Shown: positions 18,236 to 28,745 of the stretch, piece after piece
Layout: the number at the start of each line of letters is the position of its first letter
How positions within the stretch are numbered: the stretch's first letter is position 1
Origin: Pelomonas aquatica
GTDB lineage: Bacteria > Pseudomonadota > Gammaproteobacteria > Burkholderiales > Burkholderiaceae_C
Reading direction: 5' to 3'
DNA: 64,000 bases
NCBI RefSeq assembly: GCF_026712205.1
Contig: NZ_JAPPUW010000014.1
Location: forward strand, 106,062 to 170,061
The notes under the pieces: model-generated
What the model saw: the letters and a program-made list of their open reading frames with translations, nothing else
Told to the model about the DNA's origin: nothing
Database searches by the model: none
Made by a program: the position numbers and the translations under genes

Positions 18236-20152
18236 ATGAGCCAAGAACATCCGAACCAGTTCGCCCTGCTCGGCCAGCGCCGCTTCGCGCCCTTCTTCTG
18301 GACGCAGTTCCTCGGCGCCGCGAACGACAACGTCTTCAAGTTCGCGTTCACGCTGATGATCACCTACCAGCTGCAGCTGGCCTGGCTGCCGCCCAAGCTC
18401 GCGGGCCTGGTCATCGCGGCCCTCTTCATCCTGCCCTATGTGCTGTTCTCGGCCACCAGCGGCCAGCTGGCCGACAAGCACGACAAGGCCCGGCTGATGC
18501 AGCTCGTGAAGAGCCTGGAGATCGCCATCATGGCCATCGCCGGCTGGGGCTTCTACGCGACCAACGTGCCGGCCCTGCTGCTGTGCGTCTTCCTGATGGG
18601 CCTGCACTCGACGCTGTTCGGCCCCGTCAAATACGCCTACCTGCCGCAGCAGCTGAACGAGCGCGAGCTGACCGGCGGCAACGGCATGGTGGAGATGGGC
18701 ACCTTCGTCGCCATCCTGCTCGGCCAGCTGCTCGGCGGCGTGCTGGTGGACCAGGCCGTCATCGGCCCGCACCACGTCGCCTGGGCCTGCCTGGCCCTCG
18801 CCATCGCCGGCCGCGCGACCGCCCAGGCCATCCCCGCCAGCCCGTCGACCGACCCCGGCCTCGTCATCAACTGGAACCCCGTCACCGAGACCTGGCGCAA
18901 CCTCAGGCTCGCGCACGAGGGCGTGGCCGTGTTCCGCTCGCTGCTCGGCATCTCGTGGATGTGGTTCTTCGGCGCGGTCTTCCTGTCCAACTTCCCGGCC
19001 TTCGCCAAGGAGGTGCTGCATGGAGGCCCGCAGGTCGCGTCGCTGCTGCTGGCCGTGTTCTCCATCGGCATCGGCATCGGCTCGCTGCTGTGCGAGGTCA
19101 TGTCCAAGCGTCATGTCGAGATCGGCCTCGTGCCGCTGGGCGCCCTCGGCATGAGCGTGTTCGCCATCGACTTGTACTTCGCCGTGTCCACCCTGAAGGG
19201 CCTGCCCCCCGCCGACAGCCTCGGCGTCGGCGCCTTCCTGGCCGTGCCCGCGCATTGGCGCGTGCTGGCCGACTTGGGCGCGCTGGCCCTGTTCGCGGGC
19301 CTGTACAGCGTGCCGATGTATGCGCTGATCCAGCTGCGCGCCCAGCCCACGCACCGCGCCCGCATCATCGCGGCCAACAACATCCTGAACGCGGTCTTCA
19401 TGATCGCCAGCAGCGTCATCGCCGGCGCGATGCTGGGCGCCGGGCTGACCATCCCGCAGGTCTTCCTGGCCCTCGGCATCGCCAACGCGGTCGTCGCGGC
19501 CTACATCTTCCTGATCGTGCCCGAGTACCTGCTGCGCTTCGTCGCCTTCTTGCTGACCCGCCTGGTCTACCGCTTCCGCATCCATCACGACGAGCGCCTG
19601 CCGACGAGCGGCCCGGCCGTGCTCGTCTGCAACCACGTCAGCTTCGTCGACGCCGTGCTGCTGATGGCCGCGAGCCCCCGGCCCATCCGCTTCCTGATGG
19701 ACCACCAGATCTTCCGCATGCCGGTGCTGGGCTGGCTGTTCCGCCTCGCCAAGGCCATCCCCGTCGCGCCGCAGAAAGACGACCCCGCCACCTACGAAGC
19801 CGCCTTCGAGGCCGCCCGCGCGGTGCTGGAGGACGGCGAGATGGTCTGCATCTTCCCCGAGGGCGGCATCACGCGGGACGGCGCGCTGCAGCCCTTCAGG
19901 GGCGGCGTCATGAAGCTCGTCGAGGGGTTGCCCGAGATGCCTGTCATCCCGATGGCGCTGGGCAATCTCTGGGGCAGCTATTTCTCGCGCGTCGAGGGCG
20001 GCCGGGCGATGGTGAAGCCGCTGCGGCGCGGCTTCTGGAGCCGGGTGTCGCTGAACGTCGGCGACGCGCTGGCGCCGGCCGAGGTCAGTCCCGAGGCGCT
20101 TCGCTTGCAGGTGGCCGGTCTGCTCGGAACAGCCGCCTCACCCGCAGCCTGA
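18236..20152 (+). CDS. MFS transporter fused to 1-acylglycerol-3-phosphate acyltransferase (LplT-PlsC type)
   Basis: 638 residues in two parts. Residues 1-~425 form an LplT-like MFS lysophospholipid flippase (FWTQFLGAANDNVFKFAF, SGQLADKHDKARL). Residues ~430-638 form a PlsC acyltransferase with NHVSFVD (HX4D, catalytic His and Asp) and FPEGGITRDG (glycerophosphate binding). In E. coli the same acyltransferase is joined to an AMP-ligase (Aas) and the transporter is separate. Here the ligase part is absent. Probable role: import and re-acylation of lysophospholipids at the inner membrane. The 3' end overlaps the convergent gene by 68 bases. Confidence 0.9.
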   Translation: MSQEHPNQFALLGQRRFAPFFWTQFLGAANDNVFKFAFTLMITYQLQLAWLPPKLAGLVIAALFILPYVLFSATSGQLADKHDKARLMQLVKSLEIAIMAIAGWGFYATNVPALLLCVFLMGLHSTLFGPVKYAYLPQQLNERELTGGNGMVEMGTFVAILLGQLLGGVLVDQAVIGPHHVAWACLALAIAGRATAQAIPASPSTDPGLVINWNPVTETWRNLRLAHEGVAVFRSLLGISWMWFFGAVFLSNFPAFAKEVLHGGPQVASLLLAVFSIGIGIGSLLCEVMSKRHVEIGLVPLGALGMSVFAIDLYFAVSTLKGLPPADSLGVGAFLAVPAHWRVLADLGALALFAGLYSVPMYALIQLRAQPTHRARIIAANNILNAVFMIASSVIAGAMLGAGLTIPQVFLALGIANAVVAAYIFLIVPEYLLRFVAFLLTRLVYRFRIHHDERLPTSGPAVLVCNHVSFVDAVLLMAASPRPIRFLMDHQIFRMPVLGWLFRLAKAIPVAPQKDDPATYEAAFEAARAVLEDGEMVCIFPEGGITRDGALQPFRGGVMKLVEGLPEMPVIPMALGNLWGSYFSRVEGGRAMVKPLRRGFWSRVSLNVGDALAPAEVSPEALRLQVAGLLGTAASPAA

Positions 20153-20600
20153 TCGCGCGCGCCGTACGCCACGCCGCGCTGGCCCGCACCCAGGCCAGCA
20201 GCTCCGCCTTCCAGCCCGTCCAGCGCGCATAGACGCGGGCGAACCAGGGCAGCTGCATCAGCGCCGGCTGGATCAGCTGGAACAGCCAGGCCAGCAGCGC
20301 CGTGCCGCCCAGCTTGGCCGCCACGATGACGCCGATGCCGAACACGACATGCCCCTTGGCGACGAACCACACGGCCAGCAGCTTGATGGGCAGGATGAAC
20401 AGGCTGGGCAGCAGCAGCACGACGAAGGCCCAGCGCGGCGGCAGGCGGCGCAGCAGGGCCTCGAAGTGGCGGATGACGGGCAGCCGCGCCAGCAGCGCAA
20501 AGGCCCGCCGCAGCGGCTCCCAGCCCCATTCCTCGAACAGGATGAGCAGCGCGAAGACGACGCGGAACAGCCAGCGCAGCGGGGCGAACAGGGCTTTCAT
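20085..20600 (-). CDS. Conserved membrane protein of unknown function
   Basis: 171 residues with two or three hydrophobic segments (LFRVVFALLILFEEWGW, WAFVVLLLPSLFILPIKLLAVWFV, FGIGVIVAAKLGGTALLAWLF) and a basic C-terminal tail. Similar proteins with the FEEWGW and LLP-IKLLA motifs are, as I recall, common in Burkholderiales without known function. The ATG overlaps the res stop as ATGA, so it is translationally coupled to the restriction operon. The 3' end overlaps the convergent MFS-PlsC gene by 68 bases. It is probably an old resident gene placed downstream of the restriction operon by chance. Confidence 0.75.
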   Translation of the reverse strand: MKALFAPLRWLFRVVFALLILFEEWGWEPLRRAFALLARLPVIRHFEALLRRLPPRWAFVVLLLPSLFILPIKLLAVWFVAKGHVVFGIGVIVAAKLGGTALLAWLFQLIQPALMQLPWFARVYARWTGWKAELLAWVRASAAWRTARAIRLRVRRLFRADRPPASEAPRD

Positions 20601-23600
20601 CGCGCGGTCTCATCGGCGAACCAACGCGCCTCCAGCGCGCCGCGCCAGCCTGCATCCATCAACAGATCACAAGCCAACACCGTCCGACCCTCGGGGTCCG
20701 CGAGGGCCAGGTCACCCACGCTCTGCCAGCGCTCGTCGCGGAAGGCCTCGCCCAACCTCGCCAGCAGCCGCTGCTTGTAGACCGTGTCCTCGCTGCCCCC
20801 GAGATGCGCACCCTTGGTTTCGATCAGCGCCAGCCGCTGCCCCTGCCCATTGCCGACCAGGCCAAACACGAAGTCGGGGTAGACCTTGTGGCGCTTCCAG
20901 CCCTGCAAGCCGTACTGGCTGCGGGCCACATTGCGGTGCCACCACTGCACCGCCTGCTTGACGTCCAGATAGCCCGCAAACTGGGCCTCGAAGCCATTGA
21001 GGTCGGGACTCTCGTACACCGGCTCCAGCAGCGACTTGGTTGCCGGCAGCCCCGCCTCGTTGAGCAGGGCATGCAGTGTGCCGCCCTGCTCGAACTCGAC
21101 ACTCTCGGGCAGCTCGTAGTCCTGCCGGTCGGCGCGCAGCGCGAACTCGATGAAGCCGCGCGCTACGCCCTTCGCGAACACCTCGTCCGCACGGCGGTCA
21201 CGCTCGGCCTCAAGCGTCCGCCGCAGATGCTCGATCAGCGAGGCACTGCTGGCCGCCAACTGCATCTCCGACTGGCCGCGCGCCAGCAGGGCGAGCACCG
21301 CCGCATTCACCCAGTCCCACAGCAGCCAGGCATTGGGCACGATGTCCAGCAGCGCGCGCACCAGCCGGCTGCGGTCCAGCCTGCCGGCGGCGTCGGCCAC
21401 CACGCCCGACGGGCGCGCCAGGCCGTGTCGCTGCAGGATTTCCAGGCCCACGTCGAAGCGTTCGCCCAGCACCGCCTCGCGGTTGGGCGCCCAAGCGTCG
21501 ACCAGCCTCGCGGCGTCGAAGCCCGCCCAGTCGATCTGCGCCAGCACGTCACTCTCGTAGGCCAGCTCGCGGCGCGGCCGGCCTGGCTCGGCCCAGGTCA
21601 CGCGCGGCAGGAAGATGCGCAGCGACCGGAACGGCTCGCGACGCTGCTGCCGCACCGTGCGCCGCTCCGGCGTCTCGCCCCCGCCGCCGCTCACCGTCAC
21701 GGCCAGATCACCCATGCCCTCGCCCTCCAGCGACGCCCGGATGGCCTTCACCACCTCGGCCGTCTTCGCGTCGTGGCAAAGCACATAGCAGGCATCCAGC
21801 GCCTCGCGGCCGGTCTTCACCGCCTGCGGCTGGCGCAGGATGCGGCCCACCAGCTGAGTCATGGCGCTGATGTTTCGGCCCGCCGCCAGCGCGCACAGCA
21901 CATAGGCAAACGGGCAGTCCCAGCCCTCCTGCAGCGCCTGCTTGGTGATGATGGCGCGCACCTCGCACTGCGGGCTGAGCAGGTCGATGTTCTCGGGCGA
22001 GGCCAGCTCGTTCTTCTCCGAGGTCTTCACCGCGATCTGCCGCTCGCTCAAGCCCAGCTGCAGCAGGAAGGCCCGCGCGTGCTCGGCGTGGATGAAACCG
22101 GCGTCCAGCGCATCGCCCCCCGTGCGCTCCACCTGCACGAGCAGGATGGGGCGGACATAGCGCGCCGTCTCGCCCCGCAGTACGTCCGCCTCGCGCTGCA
22201 GGCCATCCAGCCGCTGCACCGCCGCCGCCAGGCAGGCCTGCCAGTCGCTCCAGTGCTGCACGTCAACATGGATGGGCAGCTTGATCATCTGCGCCTCGTC
22301 CAGGTCGGTGCCGCGCACATCCACCAGGATGTTGGAGCCCGAACCCTTGGCCGATGCCACGCGGGGCGTCGCCGACAGCTCCAGCAGGAAGCCCGGGTTG
22401 AAGCCGTCCAGCGTCTTCAGCGCGTTCTCGGTATAGCCATGGTGGCCTTCATCGATGACCACCATCGGCCGGATCATGCGCGCCACATTGCCCAGCGAGC
22501 TCTTCACGAGGCTGCCCATCTGCGCGCGCGCCTCCTCCTGGGTGGCGCCAAAGGGTGCATACACGTCCAGGTTCGGCACCTCGCGCAGCAGCTCGAAATG
22601 CGCCGGCAGGTCATCCTCGCGCGGCAGAAAGCCCAGCACATTGCCCCGGTCGCGGAAGAACCTCAGCGTCTCCTTGCTCTGCCGCGCCGCACTGGCCAGC
22701 ATCAGCACCATCACACACAGGTGGCCGTCGACGTCCTGGCGCGTCAGCGGCGCGGTCTTCTCCAGGATCTTCACCCGACCCGCGCCGGCCACGTTGAGCA
22801 GCTGACGGTAGGGATGGTCGCGGTCGCCCAGGGTCTTCAGCGTCTGCTGGTAGATCGCCTCGTTGGGCACCACCCACAGCACCAGGCCCGTGTGGCGCTT
22901 GAACCAGTGGCTGAACACCTGACCCACGCCCGCTGCGGCCAGCAGCGTCTTGCCGCCACCGGTGGGCACCTTCAGGCAGACATTGGGAATGGGCCGGCCC
23001 GCGCCATCGAAGCGGCTGGAATGCGACTGCGCGGCAAACGCCTCGGGCAATGCGCCCAGCTGCCTGAGGCTGCGCCAGGCCTTGGCGGGAAAGTCCAGCG
23101 CCGCGCGCATCAGCTCCGAGTCGGGCGGCTCCTCGGCCACGCGCAGCGCCGCCGTCGTGCGCTCGGCCGCCTGGGCATGGCGCCCCAGCTCGGCCAGATA
23201 GAGCGCCAGCTGCGTGAGCACGGTTTCCTGGAACTTCTTGAGCTCCACGCCCGCGCCGCGCACGCGCGCCGGTGCCGCCAGCGCCGCGGGCTGCCAGAGC
23301 ACCCGCCGGGCAGCGGCGATCTGCTGGCGGAACGACTCGCCCAGCTCCCCCTGCCACCACACCGCGTCGACCGGATAGACCGCCGGCAGGGCCTTGAGCG
23401 CGTCGACAAAGCGCAGCGCCTCGGCCGCGCTCCAGCCCGGCGCATCCACCGCGAGGTCGATGTCCGAGCGCTCCCGGTGGGTGCCCAAGGCGCGCGAGCC
23501 GAACAGCCACAGACGCTCCAGCCCGGGCGTGCGTTCGCACAGGGCCACGATGTCGGCCACGGCGCCCGGCGCGATGCCATGCCCGCCCGCCGGCCGCGGC

Positions 23601-23626
23601 GAGGAAGTCAGGCCCGCATCAGTCAT
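20597..23626 (-). CDS. Type III restriction enzyme Res subunit with N-terminal MNT nucleotidyltransferase fusion
   Basis: 1009 residues. Residues ~18-111 are a complete MNT-type nucleotidyltransferase: LFGSRALG (Gly43-Ser44), SDIDLAV (Asp55, Asp57; pattern GSX10DXD) and a third acid at about Asp87. From ~127 (VELKKFQETV) it is a type III Res subunit. This part has Walker A PTGGGKT (221-227), DEGH (392-395), SATPR, helicase motif VGRILRQP, and a C-terminal PD-EXK nuclease (Pro917-Asp918 ... Glu936-Thr-Lys938). The Res part cuts unmethylated DNA with Mod. The MNT part is equivalent in size to stand-alone HI0073/MntA antitoxins. Val127 is encoded by GTG, the place where an unfused res would start. 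The start overlaps the hepT-like gene by 8 bases. Confidence 0.92.
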   Translation of the reverse strand: MTDAGLTSSPRPAGGHGIAPGAVADIVALCERTPGLERLWLFGSRALGTHRERSDIDLAVDAPGWSAAEALRFVDALKALPAVYPVDAVWWQGELGESFRQQIAAARRVLWQPAALAAPARVRGAGVELKKFQETVLTQLALYLAELGRHAQAAERTTAALRVAEEPPDSELMRAALDFPAKAWRSLRQLGALPEAFAAQSHSSRFDGAGRPIPNVCLKVPTGGGKTLLAAAGVGQVFSHWFKRHTGLVLWVVPNEAIYQQTLKTLGDRDHPYRQLLNVAGAGRVKILEKTAPLTRQDVDGHLCVMVLMLASAARQSKETLRFFRDRGNVLGFLPREDDLPAHFELLREVPNLDVYAPFGATQEEARAQMGSLVKSSLGNVARMIRPMVVIDEGHHGYTENALKTLDGFNPGFLLELSATPRVASAKGSGSNILVDVRGTDLDEAQMIKLPIHVDVQHWSDWQACLAAAVQRLDGLQREADVLRGETARYVRPILLVQVERTGGDALDAGFIHAEHARAFLLQLGLSERQIAVKTSEKNELASPENIDLLSPQCEVRAIITKQALQEGWDCPFAYVLCALAAGRNISAMTQLVGRILRQPQAVKTGREALDACYVLCHDAKTAEVVKAIRASLEGEGMGDLAVTVSGGGGETPERRTVRQQRREPFRSLRIFLPRVTWAEPGRPRRELAYESDVLAQIDWAGFDAARLVDAWAPNREAVLGERFDVGLEILQRHGLARPSGVVADAAGRLDRSRLVRALLDIVPNAWLLWDWVNAAVLALLARGQSEMQLAASSASLIEHLRRTLEAERDRRADEVFAKGVARGFIEFALRADRQDYELPESVEFEQGGTLHALLNEAGLPATKSLLEPVYESPDLNGFEAQFAGYLDVKQAVQWWHRNVARSQYGLQGWKRHKVYPDFVFGLVGNGQGQRLALIETKGAHLGGSEDTVYKQRLLARLGEAFRDERWQSVGDLALADPEGRTVLACDLLMDAGWRGALEARWFADETAR

Positions 23627-24014
23627 CGGCGCGCGCCTTCAGCTCGTCACGCAAGGCCTGCAGCAGCGGCAGCGCCTGCGTCCGCGCAAACGCGGCCACC
23701 AGGCGCGCCACGGCCTCGTCATAGGTGTGGGCGGTGCGGTTGCGCATCTTGCGCAGCTCGCCCCAGGCCTGGGCGTCGGTGATGAGCCGGCGCTTGAACA
23801 GCTCCGGGATCACCTCGAACGCGCCCTCGTCCACATCCAGCCCGCGCGCGCTCAGCCAGCGGTAGCCCGCCTTCCAGCCCGCCTCGAAGGCGTAGGTGAA
23901 GCGCATGATCACCGAGTCACGGATGAACGGGTCCTCAGGCAGCGCCAGCGCCTCCTGCAAGGTGGCCAGCGCCTGCTCGAAATGCTGCAGCGCCAGCGCA
24001 AAGCGTGCATCCAT
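23619..24014 (-). CDS. HepT/HI0074-like HEPN protein (nucleotidyltransferase substrate-binding)
   Basis: 131 residues, an all-helical HEPN protein of the HI0074 family. The motif RNRTAHTY (Arg91, His96, Tyr98) is the RX4HXY active-site motif of HEPN RNases such as HepT. In the HepT/MntA toxin-antitoxin family the MNT partner AMPylates that tyrosine and silences the toxin. Start at 24014 is preferred (TGAGG just upstream); a longer frame from 24068 overlaps mod. It begins 4 bases after mod ends and overlaps the MNT-res start by 8 bases, so all three are one operon. RNase activity is inferred. Confidence 0.88.
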   Translation of the reverse strand: MDARFALALQHFEQALATLQEALALPEDPFIRDSVIMRFTYAFEAGWKAGYRWLSARGLDVDEGAFEVIPELFKRRLITDAQAWGELRKMRNRTAHTYDEAVARLVAAFARTQALPLLQALRDELKARADD

Positions 24015-24018
24015 GGCC

Positions 24019-25896
24019 TCAGGCCTCCCGGTACAGCGCAAACGGCAGCGGCGCGTAGTCCACGCCATGCTCCTTGAGCTGCTGGTTGCTCAGGTACTTG
24101 GCCGGCGCGAACACCAGGTGGCCCTTGGGCGCCTGGCCCCGCGCCGCGTCATGCTCGCGGCCCCAGGCCTGCAGGCTCTCGGCCAGGCTCAGCGTCAGCG
24201 CGGCGGCCGGGCTCTTCAGGAAGCCGAGCGCCGGCTCGTAGACCAGCCACACATGCCGGTCCAGCGCCTCGCCCAGGTAATGCGGGGGCGCGCCCTTGGG
24301 CGCTGGCGGCAGCGTGGCGCCGGTGGCCGTGTAGAACAGCCAGGCCCCCAGCGCCTCGCGCCCGGGCAGGTGCTCGCCGCTGAGCAGCTTCTCCAGCTCC
24401 ACCGCATCGCCCAGCGTGCAGTAGGTGAAGCCGCCGCCCAGGCCCGGCGCCATCTCGCTGATGCGGCGCACGCCCTCCACGCGCAGCACGCCCTCGTCCA
24501 CCTTGACCTCGATCTTGTCGAAGCGCTTGCGCTTCACCGGGGTGGCGGCATCGAGCGAGGCCTGCGCGCCATCGTCGTCGCCCAGCCCTTCGGCCCGCTT
24601 GATCGCGTCCACCCTGGCCAGCCACTCGGCGGCCTTCTTGAACTGCGTCAGCGTGATCTTTTCTTCCATCAGCGTCTCGCGCTGCGTGCCGCTCCAGGCA
24701 TAGCCCCTGATCGCGCGGCGCACGCGCTCGGCGGTCAGCGTGTCGGCATAGTCCTCGCCTTCGACGAGGATGAAGCGGCGCGTGCCGCCGTCCCTGGCAT
24801 TGGCCTTCAGCACGGCGTGGGCCGTGGTGCCGGAGCCGGCGAAGGAGTCGAGGATGAGGGAATCGGGTGCCGCGCCGATTTCAAGGACGCGCTCAACAAG
24901 TGCAGTGGGTTTGGGCGTAACGAATATCTCGTGCTCAAGGCCACTGGAGAGCAAATTGAGAAGCTCCGTCTTGGCGTTGCGTGTGCTGCCTACGATTTGC
25001 CAAGGCCAGATGGTTTGCGGAACTACGCCGTCTTTGACCTCACTTAAGAACCGCTTGATGTTCGGCGCCGCGTTGCCGTCAGTGCCCCACCAAATGCGGT
25101 TGTCCGCATTCATCTCGTCGAACTTCTCTTTGCTGATCCGCCAATACTTCCCCTTCGGCGGGCCATCGATAACACGGCCGGTCGGCGTAGTGATTGGGTA
25201 CAAGCCTTTGGAATAGGCGTTACGCGCATCGAGATCGCTCAGCAACCACGGGCCACGCGGATCGTTGTCGGGGTTCTGGTACCTCGCAAGCATCCCTTCG
25301 GTGCGTGGAAGGAGATTAAGGCTCCACTGCGCAGCGTCCTTTGCGTAGATCAATACATAGTCGTGATCCACGCTGAAGTGCTCAGCCGTGTTCTTCGGGC
25401 TGTCCATCTTGTGCCAGATGCACGTCGCGATGAAGTTCTCCTCCCCAAACAACTCATCCAACACCATCCGCGCCCGATGGACCTCGTTGTCATCCAGCGT
25501 GATCCAGATCGAGCCGCGCTCGCTGAGCAGTTCCCGCAGCAGCGTCAGCCGCGGCCACATCATGCACAGCCATTTGTCGTGGCGCAGCAGGTCCTCGCCG
25601 TCCACCGGGTTGGTGGAGAGCCACTCCTTCATGATGGGCGAGTTGACGCCGTCGCTGTAGCACCAGCCCTCGTTGCCGGTGTTGTAGGGCGGGTCGATGA
25701 AGATCAGGTCCACCGCGCCGGCGTAGCGCGGCAGCAGGCTCTTGAGCGCCTGCAGGTTGTCGCCGTGGATGACGAGGTTGCCGCTCAGGTCCGGCGCGCC
25801 GACGCCCTTGGCCGCATCGGCCACCAGCGGCCGGTAGGGCACGCCCAGGTGGTGGTTGTAGACGTACTCTTTGCCTTTGAAGACGATTTCGGGCAT
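24019..25896 (-). CDS. Type III restriction-modification DNA methyltransferase (Mod)
   Basis: 625 residues; N6-adenine methyltransferase of the beta class. Order of motifs is DPPYNTG (motif IV, Asp68-Tyr71), a central target-recognition region, then FAGSGTT (motif I, residues 352-358, S-adenosylmethionine binding). That order is typical of type III Mod subunits. The C-terminal part (from about 410) is the extra Mod domain. Bases 24901-25380, encoding residues about 173-332 in the recognition region, are about 56% GC by my count, well below the flanks, which suggests this domain was exchanged. The gene starts 56 bases after tgt ends. Confidence 0.93.
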   Translation of the reverse strand: MPEIVFKGKEYVYNHHLGVPYRPLVADAAKGVGAPDLSGNLVIHGDNLQALKSLLPRYAGAVDLIFIDPPYNTGNEGWCYSDGVNSPIMKEWLSTNPVDGEDLLRHDKWLCMMWPRLTLLRELLSERGSIWITLDDNEVHRARMVLDELFGEENFIATCIWHKMDSPKNTAEHFSVDHDYVLIYAKDAAQWSLNLLPRTEGMLARYQNPDNDPRGPWLLSDLDARNAYSKGLYPITTPTGRVIDGPPKGKYWRISKEKFDEMNADNRIWWGTDGNAAPNIKRFLSEVKDGVVPQTIWPWQIVGSTRNAKTELLNLLSSGLEHEIFVTPKPTALVERVLEIGAAPDSLILDSFAGSGTTAHAVLKANARDGGTRRFILVEGEDYADTLTAERVRRAIRGYAWSGTQRETLMEEKITLTQFKKAAEWLARVDAIKRAEGLGDDDGAQASLDAATPVKRKRFDKIEVKVDEGVLRVEGVRRISEMAPGLGGGFTYCTLGDAVELEKLLSGEHLPGREALGAWLFYTATGATLPPAPKGAPPHYLGEALDRHVWLVYEPALGFLKSPAAALTLSLAESLQAWGREHDAARGQAPKGHLVFAPAKYLSNQQLKEHGVDYAPLPFALYREA

Positions 25897-25952
25897 GGGG
25901 GTCGCAATGCACTGGTGGGCAGCCGGGCCAGCGATGCTAGCCGCTTGGCCGC

Positions 25953-28156
<2,204 letters not shown>

Positions 28157-28216
28157 GGGCGCGCTTGAGGGCCGGACAGACCCGTGCCAAAGGGGCGGCA
28201 TTGTCCCATCGCGCCG

Positions 28217-28234
28217 CCTTGACCCATCTCAAGG
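28217..28234. promoter_or_regulatory. FNR/Anr-type box
   Basis: CCTTGA-CCCATC-TCAAGG is an 18-base inverted repeat. Its core TTGACCCATCTCAA fits the FNR-family pattern TTGAY-N4-RTCAA except for one position in the right half. It is centred about 80 bases before the ATG at 28306. If it acted at -41.5, transcription would start near 28267, leaving a ~40-base leader. Confidence 0.45.
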
Positions 28235-28305
28235 ACGCGCCCGGGCGGCGGCAGGAGCATGCCGCCGTGGGGTTCGGCGAACCCCCGGCAACCTCGGAGA
28301 AGCTG

Positions 28306-28677
28306 ATGTTCCACGCCGCCGTCCACCTCGACCACCACCATGCCCAGGTGCTGCATTTCGATGCGCACCAGGTCCATGCCGCCCGCATCGAGCCCCACCA
28401 CCGCCGCGCGCACGCCGACGCCCGGCACGCCGGAGAACAGGCACTGTTCGAGGCGGTCTGCCAGGCCCTGCAGGACACCCGCGAGGTGCTGGTGACCGGC
28501 TCGCATCCCGTCATCGGCCAGTTCAAGCATTACGTCGAGGCCCAGCGGCCGCAGCTCGCGCCGCGCATCGCCGACTACCGGCCCGCGGCAGAGCTGAGCC
28601 AGGGCCAGCTGCTCGCGCTGGCCCGCCAGTTCTTCATCGCCTTCGACCGCATGGCCGGCGTGCCGACACCGGGCTGA
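28306..28677 (+). CDS. Small conserved protein ('translational machinery protein'-like)
   Basis: 123 residues from the ATG at 28306 (GGAGA 6 bases upstream). A longer frame to 28165 is unlikely because it reads through the putative FNR box. The N-terminus FHAAVHLDHHHAQVLHF is histidine-rich. The centre EVLVTGSHPVIGQFKHYVEAQRPQL and C-terminus GQLLALARQFFIAFDRM match a conserved hypothetical family, annotated in Burkholderiales as translational machinery protein, with a release-factor-like fold. True function is unknown. The FNR-type box upstream suggests low-oxygen induction. Confidence 0.7.
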   Translation: MFHAAVHLDHHHAQVLHFDAHQVHAARIEPHHRRAHADARHAGEQALFEAVCQALQDTREVLVTGSHPVIGQFKHYVEAQRPQLAPRIADYRPAAELSQGQLLALARQFFIAFDRMAGVPTPG

Positions 28678-28745
28678 TTCGGGCGCCTGGGGTCAAAGCC
28701 GCGGCCGCAGCGGCCGGCGCGCGACGACGGTCCAGAATCCGCCCC

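Noticed and set aside
15509..19705. 1398-codon open frame on the minus strand across trehalase and MFS-PlsC genes
   Set aside because: It runs through three well-supported plus-strand genes, has no recognisable domain and is extremely rich in Gly, Gln, His and Arg.
23246..23248. Separate start of Res at the GTG for Val127, making MNT and Res two proteins
   Set aside because: No ribosome site precedes the GTG and the frame is continuous from 23626. An extra internal start cannot be excluded, but a fusion is the simpler reading.
20804..23782. 992-codon plus-strand frame opposite the Res gene
   Set aside because: Antisense shadow; all type III Res and MNT motifs are on the minus strand.
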